Part shown: positions 1-8,350 of the stretch, piece after piece | Numbering within the stretch: position 1 is the stretch's first letter | Layout: each line of letters opens with the position of its first letter | Assembly: GCF_021283305.1 (NCBI RefSeq) | Contig: NZ_JAJSOK010000023.1 | Location: forward strand, 40,998 to 104,997 | DNA length: 64,000 nt | Direction of reading: 5' to 3' | Origin: Pseudonocardia kujensis | Lineage (GTDB): Bacteria; Actinomycetota; Actinomycetes; Mycobacteriales; Pseudonocardiaceae | Made by a program: the position numbers and the translations under genes | Notes under the pieces: generated by a model | What the model saw: the letters and a program-made list of their open reading frames with translations, nothing else | Told to the model about the DNA's origin: nothing | The model's database searches: none

Positions 1-452
1 CGCAGTTCGGCGGCCACGATCTCGGTCTCGGCCAGGTACGCCGGGCGCGTCGCCGGGTCGGAGCCCGACCCGACGCTCGCGGCGAGGATCGAGCGCACCC
101 GGTCCCGGTGGCGCAGCCCCAGCTGCAGGGCCGTGTAGCCGCCCATCGACAGCCCCACAACGTGGGCGCTCTCCAGCCCGAGCGCGTCGAGCACGGCCAC
201 GACGTCGTCGACGGCGCGCTCCCAGGAGTACGCCGCCGGATCGGCGGGCACCTCCGAGGGCAGGTAGCCGCGCGCCGCGATGGTCACGCAACGGTGGTCG
301 GCCGCAAGGTCCGCGACCTGCCCGGCCCAGCTGCGCTGGTCCCCCGCGTACTCGTGGAGGAACACGACCGGGGCGCCCCGCCCGGTCTCGGCCACCGCCA
401 GCCGCACACCGTCAGTGGTGACGACCGTCCGCCGCTGCTCTGCTGCATCCAC
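1..452 (-). CDS. Alpha/beta hydrolase, N-terminal part (runs off left edge)
   Basis: The minus-strand frame from GTG at 452 gives about 150 residues of an alpha/beta-hydrolase. It shows the HExxxD-type oxyanion strand (VVFLHEYAGD) and, near residue 117, the nucleophile elbow GLSMGG with the catalytic Ser. The Asp and His of the triad would lie beyond the left edge. AGGAAGG sits 9 bases before the GTG, which favours it over the ATG at 481, since that lies in another frame. The class acts on ester, lactone or C-C bonds; the substrate cannot be told. It is transcribed leftward, 70 bp after the LLM oxidoreductase gene, so the two may be co-transcribed. Confidence 0.85.
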   Translation of the reverse strand, partial: MDAAEQRRTVVTTDGVRLAVAETGRGAPVVFLHEYAGDQRSWAGQVADLAADHRCVTIAARGYLPSEVPADPAAYSWERAVDDVVAVLDALGLESAHVVGLSMGGYTALQLGLRHRDRVRSILAASVGSGSDPATRPAYLAETEIVAAEL

Positions 453-522
453 GTCGATGCCCCTTCCTGGTCGACACCCATGCTCGCCGGGTCCCGCGGC
501 CGGGTCTGTGACCCGAGTGCGG

Positions 523-1389
523 TCAGAAGGCCGCTGCTGCGGGGATGACCCGTTCGCCGAACAGCTCCAGGGGCGCGATCCCGGTCGCCCCCGCGACACG
601 GGTGTGCGCGTGCGCGAAGCCCAGTCCCGCAAGCCGTTCCAGCTCCGTGAGCAGCGCGTCGACGTGCTCGCCGCCCGGTCCGGGATCCATCGGCAGGACG
701 ACGGTCTTCTCGATCTCGTCGTAGTCCCGCCCCACGGCCGCGCAGTGCTCGCGGAGCACGTCCAGCTTCCGCCCGAGTTCCGGCGAGGCGAACAGGTTGC
801 AGGCGTCCGCATACTGCGCGACGAGGCGCAGCGTCCGCCGCTCACCCCCGCCCGCCACCAGGATCGGGGGGCGACGGAGGGGTTGCGGCACGTTGAGCGT
901 CCGCTCGAGGGTGTAGTGCCGACCCGAGTAGGGCTTGTCCTCGTCCGACCACATCTGCAGGCAGATCTGCAGCGTCTCCTCCAGCCGGTCGAACCGCTCG
1001 GCCGTCGGTGGGAAGGGCAGGCCCAACCCGCGCGCCTCCTCGGCGTACCAGCCCGCGCCGACGCCCAGCCAGGCCCGCCCGCCGCTCAGCACGTCCAACG
1101 TCGTCACGCACTTGGCGAGCAGCGCGGGCTGGCGGAACATCACCGCGCTGACCCAGGTCAGCAGCTCCACCCGGGACGTGCAGGCCGCGAGGTAACCCAA
1201 CGTCGTGTACGCCTCGAGCATCTCGCTCTCCGCGGACCCGTTCGCCGGGATCTGCCAGAGGTGGTCCGCCACCGCGAGCCGCGCGAACCCTGCGTCCTCG
1301 GCGGCCACGGCCACCCTCCGCAGGTCCGCCGCGAGCGCGGGCGGACCGCCGGGAACGGTGAAGTCCGAGACCTGCAGACCGATCTTCAT
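523..1389 (-). CDS. LLM-class (probably F420-dependent) oxidoreductase
   Basis: This 288-residue protein is a TIM-barrel luciferase-like monooxygenase family member, close to the usual 280-300 residues of the stand-alone F420-dependent group. It starts with MKIGLQVSDF. It has the adjacent small/acidic motif VADHLW near residue 40, the central GVGAGWYAEE segment and the typical barrel strand TVVLPMD. The group uses F420H2 or FMNH2 to oxidise or reduce alcohols, aldehydes or C=C bonds; the substrate is unknown. It is leftward, and about 290 bp of non-coding sequence separates it from the end of the operon at 1682-6929. Confidence 0.85.
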   Translation of the reverse strand: MKIGLQVSDFTVPGGPPALAADLRRVAVAAEDAGFARLAVADHLWQIPANGSAESEMLEAYTTLGYLAACTSRVELLTWVSAVMFRQPALLAKCVTTLDVLSGGRAWLGVGAGWYAEEARGLGLPFPPTAERFDRLEETLQICLQMWSDEDKPYSGRHYTLERTLNVPQPLRRPPILVAGGGERRTLRLVAQYADACNLFASPELGRKLDVLREHCAAVGRDYDEIEKTVVLPMDPGPGGEHVDALLTELERLAGLGFAHAHTRVAGATGIAPLELFGERVIPAAAAF

Positions 1390-1681
1390 GGGCGACGCTG
1401 CCTCCCCTTCGGCGACTGACCGAACGCATCCTCCCTGCTCGAGGCCGCAGAGAATGTGACCTGGATCCGGAGACTCACCACGACCGGGTGCGCGTGCAGG
1501 GGAGGGTTCGCCCGCTCGCAGGCAGCCCGACGCTCACGGCTGCGCAGCGTGAACGGTGCCTCCTACCAGAGACAACGCTGAGGTGATACCGCTCTCCCGC
1601 CTCCGCAACTCGCACCACGCGCAGGGTTTCGCACCACGAGTGGCTCCACGCCGGTCAGAGGCCCGCTGGTGCTCGTCTCCT
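1390..1681. other. Non-coding gap between catabolic operon and LLM gene
   Basis: This 292-bp stretch lies between the stop of the leftward operon (1682) and the start of the LLM oxidoreductase (1389). I see no conserved reading frame. It should hold the operon terminator and the promoter of the LLM gene, but no strong hairpin-plus-T-tract or consensus promoter is evident. Confidence 0.4.
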
Positions 1682-2869
1682 TCACACCTGAACCTGAGGT
1701 CGTGGTCGGCCAGGGCCCACACGCCCGCGCCCCGTCCTTCCGGGGTCGTGGGAGAGACCGGCGAGCGCGCTCATCACGGAGGCGCCGGGATTGCCTTCGT
1801 CGCCCACGTCGGCCGTCCCGACACGGTCCGCGATCCTCCTGCCGATCTCGGCGGTGCTCACTCCCATTCCTGGACCCGCGAGGGTCGGCAGCTCGGCGAG
1901 GACGGACGCGACGGCTGCTTCGAGCGCGAGTGCTGCCTCCGACTCGCCCAGGGTGGACAGACACATCGCCGCCGACAGGACCGCCGCTGCCGGGTTCGCC
2001 CATCCCCTACCGGCGATGTCCGGTGCAGACCCGTGGACCGGCTCGAACATGCTCGGGGCGCTCCCGGACGGGTTGTGGTTGGCACTCGCCGCGACGCCCA
2101 GGCCACCCTGGAGGACGGCCCCGAGGTCGCTGATGATGTCGCCGAAGAGGTTGTCGGTGACGACGACGTCGAAACGTCCGGGGTCCAGCAGAAGGTGCTG
2201 GCACATGGCGTCGGCATGGACGTAGTCGTGGGCCACGCGGGGGTGGCGGACGCCGACCTCCTCCACGATGTCGTTCCAGATCCGCCCGGCGTGGGTGAGG
2301 ACGTTCTTCTTGTGGCAGAGCGTGAGCCGTCCTCGGCGGGCCGCTGCGAGGCGGAAGGCGAACTCCACGGCCTCCGTGGTCGCGGCCGCGGTCGTGACCG
2401 AGTTCTGGGTCGCGACGGCCTCGGCGGTGCCCGCGTGCATCGTCGTGCCACCGCCGGTGTACGGGCCCTCGGTGTTCTCCCTGATGATCACGACGTCGCA
2501 GTTCTCGGGTCGCACACCGGTCACCGGACTCTGCACCCCCGGGTACAGCCGGACCGGACGGATGTTGACCGACTGGCGGAACGCGACGCGCAGCGCCACG
2601 ACGAGGCCGTGCTCGAGGATGCCCGGAGTCACTCGCGGATCTCCGACCGCCCCGAGCAGGATCGCATCGTGCCGGCGGAGCCGGGCGATGGTCTCCTCGT
2701 CGAGCACGACACCGGTCTCGAGGTATTTCTCGGCACCCAGTTCGTACTCCGTGGTGCTGATGGAGAACCCGAAGCGGCGTTCAGCGGCGCGTACACCGTC
2801 CAACGCTGCGGCGACGACATCGGGTCCGATGCCGTCGCCGCCGATGACGGCGAGACTGTGAACACGCAT
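1682..2869 (-). CDS. Isopropylmalate-dehydrogenase-like (decarboxylating) dehydrogenase
   Basis: This 395-residue enzyme belongs to the isocitrate/isopropylmalate/tartrate dehydrogenase family, which oxidises a 2-hydroxyacid with NAD and decarboxylates it. Visible motifs are GGDGIGPDV at the N-terminus, GAVGDPR, NIRPVRLYPG with substrate-binding arginines, ENTEGPYTG, the catalytic Lys in CHKKNVL, TDNLFGDIISD with metal-binding aspartates, and EPVHGSAPDIAG for NAD. It resembles actinobacterial LeuB but ends in an extra basic, proline-rich tail of about 40 residues. It is the last gene of the leftward operon, 41 bp after the hydroxyacyl-CoA dehydrogenase. The catabolic context argues against leucine synthesis. 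A dimethylmalate- or malate-type substrate is an inference. Confidence 0.8.
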   Translation of the reverse strand: MRVHSLAVIGGDGIGPDVVAAALDGVRAAERRFGFSISTTEYELGAEKYLETGVVLDEETIARLRRHDAILLGAVGDPRVTPGILEHGLVVALRVAFRQSVNIRPVRLYPGVQSPVTGVRPENCDVVIIRENTEGPYTGGGTTMHAGTAEAVATQNSVTTAAATTEAVEFAFRLAAARRGRLTLCHKKNVLTHAGRIWNDIVEEVGVRHPRVAHDYVHADAMCQHLLLDPGRFDVVVTDNLFGDIISDLGAVLQGGLGVAASANHNPSGSAPSMFEPVHGSAPDIAGRGWANPAAAVLSAAMCLSTLGESEAALALEAAVASVLAELPTLAGPGMGVSTAEIGRRIADRVGTADVGDEGNPGASVMSALAGLSHDPGRTGRGRVGPGRPRPQVQV

Positions 2870-2910
2870 GAACGTCCCTTCCTCGGTTCTCTCTGCGGCG
2901 CCGCGATCGC

Positions 2911-3768
2911 CTACCCAGCGACCGGCTCGTAGGTGTAGAAGCCACGTCCGCTCTTTCGACCGAGGAGGCCGGCCTCGACCATCCGGGCGAGCAGCGGCGG
3001 CGGGGCGTACAGCGGCTCCTTGAACTCCGCGTAGAGCGAGTCGGCGATGGCCTCGGTGGTGTCGAGCCCGATCAGATCCGCCAGCCGGAGCGGGCCCTGC
3101 GGATGCGCGCATCCGCGCACGAGGCCCTCGTCGATGTCCTCTGCGCTGGCGAAACCGGACTCCAACATGCGGATCGCCGAGAGGACGAACGGGACGATCA
3201 AGGCGTTGACCACGAATCCCGCGCGGTCCTGGCAGTCGATCGCCTTCTTCCCGAGGGTGTCCTCGACGAAGCCCCGGGCGAGTGCCACGGTGTCGGTCGA
3301 GGTCAGCAGGCTGGGCACGAGCTCGACGAGCGAGAGGACCGGGACCGGGTTGAAGAAGTGCACCCCGAGGACCTGCTCCGGCCGTCGGGTCGCCACCGCG
3401 AGCTTCATGATGGGGATCGACGAGGTGTTGGACGCGAGCACCGCCGTGTCGCTCTTCACGATCCTGTCCAGGTCGCCGAACAGGCGGACCTTGGCCTTCT
3501 CCGACTCCGCGATGGCCTCGACGACGAGGGTGCGGTCGGCGAGGGCCTCGAGGTCGGTGCTGACGGTGATTCGGTCCAGCACCTCGTCGGCGGAGCCGAT
3601 CCTTCCCCGTTTCTCGGCCCGGCGGAGCGAGGACTCGATGCGTCCCAGCCCGGCGCGGGCGCGATCGTCGTCGGACTCCACGACGGTGACCGGACACTCG
3701 GCCCGGGCGGCGACTTCGGCGATGCCGGCCCCCATGAGACCGCAGCCGACCACTCCGACATCGTGCAT
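2911..3768 (-). CDS. 3-hydroxyacyl-CoA (3-hydroxybutyryl-CoA) dehydrogenase
   Basis: This 285-residue, single-function enzyme oxidises (S)-3-hydroxyacyl-CoA to 3-ketoacyl-CoA with NAD. The Rossmann fingerprint VGCGLMGAGIAEVAA is at residues 7-21. The catalytic His lies in GVHFFNPVPVLSLVE, and the C-terminal domain has the family signature DCQDRAGFVVNALIVPF with the dimer helices. Length and order match the fadB2/hbd family. It is fourth in the operon, between the CitE-like lyase (25-bp gap) and the LeuB-like gene. This suggests that a CoA-bound hydroxyacid is an intermediate of the pathway. Confidence 0.9.
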   Translation of the reverse strand: MHDVGVVGCGLMGAGIAEVAARAECPVTVVESDDDRARAGLGRIESSLRRAEKRGRIGSADEVLDRITVSTDLEALADRTLVVEAIAESEKAKVRLFGDLDRIVKSDTAVLASNTSSIPIMKLAVATRRPEQVLGVHFFNPVPVLSLVELVPSLLTSTDTVALARGFVEDTLGKKAIDCQDRAGFVVNALIVPFVLSAIRMLESGFASAEDIDEGLVRGCAHPQGPLRLADLIGLDTTEAIADSLYAEFKEPLYAPPPLLARMVEAGLLGRKSGRGFYTYEPVAG

Positions 3769-3793
3769 GGATCGTCTCCTCTGGCGTGGTCGG

Positions 3794-4768
3794 TCAGCCG
3801 GCGACGGCTCTGGCCTTGACCAGTTCGGCGGTCCGGTTCACCAGTTCGGCGGTCCGGGTGACGGTCTCGGCATGCCGCAGGTGAGCGGCATCGACGAGCA
3901 TCCCGTCGACACTCGTCGCGCCCCGGCCGGTTGCCTCCGCCTCGCGGTAGGCGGCCACGACGCGGCGGGCGTGCTCGATCTCGTCCTGGGTGGGGGCGAA
4001 GGCGGTGTTCGCGAGCGCGACCTGGCTGGGGTGGATCGCCCACTTCCCGACGTAGCCCATCGCCGCGGCGCGCTCCGAGGCGATCCGGTAGGCCTCGGGG
4101 TCACGGAAGTTCGGGAAGGGCGCGTCGATGGCGTCGACGCCGGCCGATCGGGCCGCGACGACGACCCGGGCGCGGGCGTAGTGCCACATGTCCCCGGGGT
4201 AGTCGACGACCGGGTCGAAGTTGGTGTCGACTCGAGCGCCCTGCGACGCGGAGAAGTCGCCTGCACCGAAGATGATCGCCTCGAGCCGGTCGCTGGCGCG
4301 GGCGATCTCGCCGACGTTCTCCAGACCCTCGGTCTCCTCGATCAGCACCTCGAGGGCGATGCGCTTGGTCAGGCCGAGGGTCTCCTCCAGCTGCGTGAGC
4401 AGGGTGTCGACCCACCAGACGTCACGCGCGCGGCGCACCTTCGGCACGATGATCACGTCGAGGGCCTCGCGGGCCTCGGTCACGGTCTCGATGACGTCGC
4501 CGTACGCCCAGCGGGTGTCGATCGCGTTCATACGGATCGCGCGCAGCGTGCGGCCCCAGTCGAGCTCACGGAGGGCCTTGGCCGCCTTGCCGCGGGCGGC
4601 CTCCCGCTCCGCCGGGGCACAGGCGTCCTCGAGATCGAGGAAGACGAGGTCGGCGTCGGAGGCGGCGGCCTTGGCGAACATCCACTCGTTGCTGGCGGGT
4701 GTCGCCAGCTCGGAACGGCGCGGGCGGGCAGGGCGGGCCGATCGGTCCGGCCGGGCAGGTCGTGCCAC
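3794..4768 (-). CDS. HpcH/HpaI-family CitE-like lyase (malyl/citramalyl-CoA lyase type)
   Basis: This 324-residue TIM-barrel protein splits or forms beta-hydroxyacyl-CoA esters in its family (malyl-CoA, citramalyl-CoA). FLDLEDACAP near residue 45 and the RMNAIDTRWAYGD segment are CitE-type. The metal-binding Glu lies in EVLIEETEGLEN and the Asp in FGAGDFSASQG. KWAIHPSQV is the conserved C-terminal motif. The GTG start leaves one base after the CoA-transferase stop, so the two are translationally close. A CoA-transferase followed by this lyase is the classic pairing for activating then cleaving a hydroxy-diacid. The last 25 residues contain a short tandem duplication (TAELV-NR). Confidence 0.85.
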   Translation of the reverse strand: MARPARPDRSARPARPRRSELATPASNEWMFAKAAASDADLVFLDLEDACAPAEREAARGKAAKALRELDWGRTLRAIRMNAIDTRWAYGDVIETVTEAREALDVIIVPKVRRARDVWWVDTLLTQLEETLGLTKRIALEVLIEETEGLENVGEIARASDRLEAIIFGAGDFSASQGARVDTNFDPVVDYPGDMWHYARARVVVAARSAGVDAIDAPFPNFRDPEAYRIASERAAAMGYVGKWAIHPSQVALANTAFAPTQDEIEHARRVVAAYREAEATGRGATSVDGMLVDAAHLRHAETVTRTAELVNRTAELVKARAVAG

Positions 4769-4769
4769 G

Positions 4770-5978
4770 TCAGATCACTCCGTCTTCGCGCAGGGACTTC
4801 AGGTCGGTGTCGGTGAGCTCGAGGAGGTCGGCCAGGACCTCGTCGGTGTGCTCGCCGAGCGAGGGGCCGAGGTGGTCGACCCGACCGGGGGTCGCGGTGA
4901 GCATCGGCACCGGCCCCTGCACGGTCATGTGGCCGAGCTCGGGATCGGGGATGCGGCGGTACACGTTGCGGGCCTTGAGCTGCGGGTCGTCGAGCAGTTG
5001 CTCGGCGTCGTAGACGGGAGCAGCGGCGACCTGCGCCTCCTCGAACACCGCCATCGCCTCGTCGAGGGTGTGCTCGGCGACCCAGTCGGCGATCACCTTG
5101 TCGATCTCGGCCGCGTTCTTGAGCCGCTGCTGCGCCTCGGCGAAGCGCGGGTCCGTGGTCAGGTCGGCCCGCCCGACGGCGCGCAGCGCACGCATGGCGA
5201 TCGACGGCGCGCTGCCGGACATGGCCAGCCAGCGGTCGTCCTTGGTGCGGTAGGTGTTGCGGGGGGCCGAGATGTCCCAGCGGTTGCCGCTGCGCATGGG
5301 GACGACGCCGAGCTGGTCGTAGGTCAGCACCGGCTGTTCGAGGAGCCGGGCGAGGGGCTCGATGAGGTTGACGTCGATCAGCTGTCCGGCGCCCCCGTGC
5401 ACGTCCCGGTGGTAGAGGGCGGCGAGGACGGCGTAGGTCGCGTTGAGCGCGGCGACACCGTCCCCGAGCATGAACGACGGGAGCGTCGGCGGGCCGTCGG
5501 GGTGTCCGGTCATGTGGGCGAACCCACTCATCGCCTCACCCAGCGTCCCGAAGCCCGGGTAGTCGGACTTCGGGCCGCCTGCGCCGAAGCCGGTGATGTG
5601 GACCATCACCAGGCTCGGGTTCTCCGCGGCCATCGCCTCGTAGTCGATGCCCCACCGCGTCATCGTGGACGGACGCAGGTTCATGATCAGGACATCGGCG
5701 CCGCGGGCCAGCCCGCGCAGGATGTCGCGGCCGCGCTCCTCCCGGAGGTTGAGCGTCACCGACTTCTTGTTGCGGCCCAGGCTCTTCCACATCAGACCGA
5801 CGCCGTCCTTCTGGGCGCCCCACTGGCGGACGGCGTCCCCGCCCGCCGGCTGCTCGATCTTGATCACCTCGGCGCCGAGCTCGCCGAGCCAGGTGGCCAC
5901 CAGCGGGCCCGCGGCCAGCGAGGCGGCGTCGATGACTCGGAGGCCGGCCAGGGACCGGGGGGTGGCAGCAGTGCTCAT
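4770..5978 (-). CDS. Class III (CaiB/BaiF family) CoA-transferase
   Basis: This 402-residue protein has the normal length for the family. It moves CoA from a donor thioester such as succinyl-CoA to a carboxylic acid. The start GLRVIDAASLAAGPL, the LGELGAEVIKIE segment, NLREERGRDILRGLARGADVL and the LGDG motif carrying the catalytic Asp (near residue 165-175) are all present. It is the second gene of the operon, 18 bp after the ketopantoate-reductase-like gene and 1 bp before the CitE-like lyase. It probably activates the acid that the lyase then cleaves. Confidence 0.9.
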   Translation of the reverse strand: MSTAATPRSLAGLRVIDAASLAAGPLVATWLGELGAEVIKIEQPAGGDAVRQWGAQKDGVGLMWKSLGRNKKSVTLNLREERGRDILRGLARGADVLIMNLRPSTMTRWGIDYEAMAAENPSLVMVHITGFGAGGPKSDYPGFGTLGEAMSGFAHMTGHPDGPPTLPSFMLGDGVAALNATYAVLAALYHRDVHGGAGQLIDVNLIEPLARLLEQPVLTYDQLGVVPMRSGNRWDISAPRNTYRTKDDRWLAMSGSAPSIAMRALRAVGRADLTTDPRFAEAQQRLKNAAEIDKVIADWVAEHTLDEAMAVFEEAQVAAAPVYDAEQLLDDPQLKARNVYRRIPDPELGHMTVQGPVPMLTATPGRVDHLGPSLGEHTDEVLADLLELTDTDLKSLREDGVI

Positions 5979-5996
5979 GTCCGTTCTCCTCTTCGG

Positions 5997-6929
5997 TCAG
6001 GCCGGCAGCAGTCGGGACTCGCGCTGGCGCACGAGCGCGGTCACGACCTCGTTGAAGGGCGCCCGCAGACCGGCGCGGGCGGCCTGCTCGGGGACCGCCC
6101 CGTTGATGACGTCGATCTCGCTGAGCCGCCCGGCGAGGACGTCGAGCAGCATCGACGGACGGGCGTGCGGGATGGTGGATCCGAACCTCCGCACGTAGTC
6201 GACCGGGTCCTCGATGGCGAGGGGGACACCCAGGGCCCGCCCGACCTCCCACGCCTCGGTGGCGCAGCCGGACGCGATGCGCCAGGCGTGGGGATCCTCG
6301 ATCACCTCGCCGATCGTCAGACCGGTGACCGCGCACGTTCCGGAGTAGCACACGTTGCAGAGGAACTTCTCCCACACCATGAGCTCGATGTCGTCGTAGG
6401 TGGACACCCGGAATCCGGCGTCGGACCAGACCGAGGCGACGGCCTCGAGTTCGGGGGTCACCGGGCCGTCGAGCTGACCCATGTGGAGCATCTCCCAGCC
6501 CTCGTGCCGCACATGGCCCGGCTCGGGGATGGACGCGCCGAAGCCGCCCACGATGCCGACCGCCACACCTCGGCCGTCGCCGAGGGCCCCGGCGATCCGC
6601 TCCGCGCTGCCCAGCCCGTTCTGGATCGTCAGCACGACGGTGTCGGCACCGACGAGCGGCTTGGCCGCCGTCGCGGCCTCGACGACGTCGCGGGCCTTCG
6701 TGGCGATGACGACGAGATCGCACTGCCCGGCCTCCGCCGCGTCCGTGGTCGCGTGCGGGTGCGTGACGCGGTCGCCGCTCGCTCCCTCGACGCGCAGGCC
6801 GTTGCGACGGATGGCGTCGATGTGGTCGGCCCAGGTGTCGACGGCCCAGACCTCGTTCCCGGCCGAGGCGAGGAGCCCGGCGTACACCGAACCCATCGCT
6901 CCCGTGCCGACGATGGCGATCTTGCTCAC
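5997..6929 (-). CDS. Ketopantoate-reductase-like (PanE/ApbA family) dehydrogenase
   Basis: This 310-residue protein opens with a Rossmann motif, KIAIVGTGAMGSVYAGLLA. It continues with VVIATKA, the conserved TIQNGLG (catalytic Lys of the family is in the KFLCNVCYS helix) and the substrate-binding SMLLDVLAGRLSEIDVING. The family reduces 2-ketopantoate to pantoate with NADPH, but catabolic paralogs act on other 2-hydroxy/2-oxo acids. The GTG at 6929 is chosen because the fold begins there; an upstream ATG would add a low-complexity arginine-rich leader. It is the first gene of the operon. A FadR-type palindrome lies 238 bp upstream. Confidence 0.85.
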   Translation of the reverse strand: MSKIAIVGTGAMGSVYAGLLASAGNEVWAVDTWADHIDAIRRNGLRVEGASGDRVTHPHATTDAAEAGQCDLVVIATKARDVVEAATAAKPLVGADTVVLTIQNGLGSAERIAGALGDGRGVAVGIVGGFGASIPEPGHVRHEGWEMLHMGQLDGPVTPELEAVASVWSDAGFRVSTYDDIELMVWEKFLCNVCYSGTCAVTGLTIGEVIEDPHAWRIASGCATEAWEVGRALGVPLAIEDPVDYVRRFGSTIPHARPSMLLDVLAGRLSEIDVINGAVPEQAARAGLRAPFNEVVTALVRQRESRLLPA

Positions 6930-7166
6930 GTGGTCGGTTCCTCTCGTGGAGTTCCCTGCATCGGATGGGGGACCGGGCGAGGGCTGTCGGAGACGACACG
7001 GGGTCCGCGGCCGTGCCGGCTCCACCTGGCGACGCCGGGGGCGAGGAGATCGCCGCCCGCTCCGGCCCCATCGGGCTCGGATCCCGCTCCGCGACACACA
7101 CAGCTCCTCTTCGAGCCCACCAGCGCTCCTCGCGCGGCTCGCACTCGGCGTGCCGCACCGTGGCCA

Positions 7167-7183
7167 AGCTGGTCAGACCAGCT
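7167..7183. promoter_or_regulatory. FadR-type operator palindrome
   Basis: AGCTGGTCAGACCAGCT is a perfect inverted repeat of 8+1+8. Its core TGGTCNGACCA is the known consensus of FadR-type GntR/FCD regulators. It sits at about +7 to +23 of the predicted promoter of the panE-like operon, a position suited to repression. Related copies occur at 12423, 12481, 12565 and 19308. Confidence 0.6.
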
Positions 7184-7323
7184 CTCGCTGACAGCGAGGA
7201 TGCCTTTCCTCGCCACCTCGCGTCAAGTGCGACGTACGCCGCGTCTCAGCACGAGAGACGCTGCGAAAACGCAAGATCTGGCAAAGTCCGCCCACCGCGG
7301 ACGGCCACAGACACCACAACAGT

Positions 7324-7336
7324 CTTGCTGTATCCA
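7324..7336. promoter_or_regulatory. CTGTATCCA element, copy 1
   Basis: CTTGCTGTATCCA is identical over 13 bases, on the other strand, to 12328-12340. Unlike the other copies it has no recognisable TTGAC box about 37 bases upstream. It lies 19 bases beyond the end of the leftward rbsC gene. Confidence 0.4.
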
Positions 7337-7354
7337 GGAATCCGAAACAGCTGT

Positions 7355-8350
7355 TCAACCGGCTTCGGATTCCTCGGCGCGGCGGGCGCGGCGCCCCCAT
7401 CCGCGCCCGGTCCCCCGCGTCGTCGTGACCCGGACGCCGACGAGGATCACCAAGCCGTACGCGATCGACAGCGACGCCGGGTCGAGGTTGAACAGCGGCA
7501 GCAGCGAGTTGAGCAACGTCAGGGCGATGGCGCCCACGACCGTGCCGAAGTACGTGCCGCGCCCGCCCAGGATCGAGGCCCCGCCGATGACCAGGGCTGC
7601 GATCGAGGCGAACAGGAAGGGCTGCCCGATCTCCAGGTAGGCCTTGCCGATGTACCCGGAGATGATCACGCCGGCGAACGCCGAGGCGGCCCCCGAAACC
7701 GCGTAGGTGATCATCCGGACCCGGCCGGTGTCGATGCCGGACAGCACGGCGACGACGTCGTTCTCCCCGGTCGCGTACACGCTGCGCCCGAATCGGGTGC
7801 GTGCGAGCACCACGGCCACCACCAGCGCCACCACGAGCCACACGACCGCGACGACCGGGATCGGCCCGAGGGCTCCGTTCGCGACGCCCGAGGCGATGGT
7901 CGGGACGTCGTTGCCGGTCGCCTTGAGCAGGCCGACGGCCAGCAGGTAGGCCTGCACGAGCCCGCCGACGCCCAGCGTCATGACGATCGGGGCGACCCCG
8001 AACACCGTCACGCCGATGCCGTTCACCAGCCCGACGAGCAGGCCCACCACCACGCAGACGACGACGGCCAGCACCTGGTTCATCCCGCCCGCGCACAGCA
8101 CCGCCAGCTGGATGCCCCCGAAGGAGATCAGCCAGGGCACGGACAGGTCCAGGCCGCCGCCGAGCACCACCAGCGTCTGGCCGAGCGCGGCGAAGCCGAC
8201 GAAGCTCGCGAACACGAGCAGCTGGCGGATGTTGTCCCCGGACGCGAAGCCGGCGGTGTGCACGGTGCCGACCACGAAGAGCACCAGCGCGAACAGGGCC
8301 GCACCCAGCGTGGTCCGGGAGCCGCGCAGGGCGGCGAGGACGCCGGTCAT
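7355..8350 (-). CDS. Ribose-type ABC transporter permease (RbsC family), second copy
   Basis: This 331-residue, hydrophobic protein has about nine to ten membrane segments. It carries the family hallmarks VLGGGLDLSVPWLISF near residues 65-80, the EAA-like loop ENDVVAVLSGIDTGRVR and GGASILGGRGTYFGT. It would form half of the membrane channel with the permease at 8347-9330. Its ATG overlaps the stop of that gene in ATGA, so they are translationally coupled. It is the last gene of the importer operon and ends in a basic, charged tail (RRARRAEESEAG) on the cytoplasmic side. Confidence 0.9.
   Translation of the reverse strand: MTGVLAALRGSRTTLGAALFALVLFVVGTVHTAGFASGDNIRQLLVFASFVGFAALGQTLVVLGGGLDLSVPWLISFGGIQLAVLCAGGMNQVLAVVVCVVVGLLVGLVNGIGVTVFGVAPIVMTLGVGGLVQAYLLAVGLLKATGNDVPTIASGVANGALGPIPVVAVVWLVVALVVAVVLARTRFGRSVYATGENDVVAVLSGIDTGRVRMITYAVSGAASAFAGVIISGYIGKAYLEIGQPFLFASIAALVIGGASILGGRGTYFGTVVGAIALTLLNSLLPLFNLDPASLSIAYGLVILVGVRVTTTRGTGRGWGRRARRAEESEAG

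Larger units (their letters stand above)
6930..7354. promoter_or_regulatory. Regulatory intergenic region in front of the panE-like operon
   Basis: This 425-bp stretch has no supported gene. On the minus strand it contains a promoter-like TTGACG (7226-7221), an 18-base spacer and CATCCT (7202-7197). A perfect 17-bp palindrome (7167-7183) lies just past the expected transcription start. A CTGTATCCA element lies at 7328-7336, just after the rbsC stop. The arrangement of the first three matches the region in front of the aldehyde dehydrogenase gene (19267-19322). Confidence 0.55.

Noticed and set aside
4221..7640. A plus-strand open frame of over 1,100 codons opposite the panE-like operon, and similar long frames opposite hyuA/hyuB, ABC and photolyase genes
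   Set aside because: These are antisense shadows typical of GC-rich DNA. They are Arg/Gly/Ala/His-rich, lack ribosome sites and match no family, while the other strand codes for well-known proteins.
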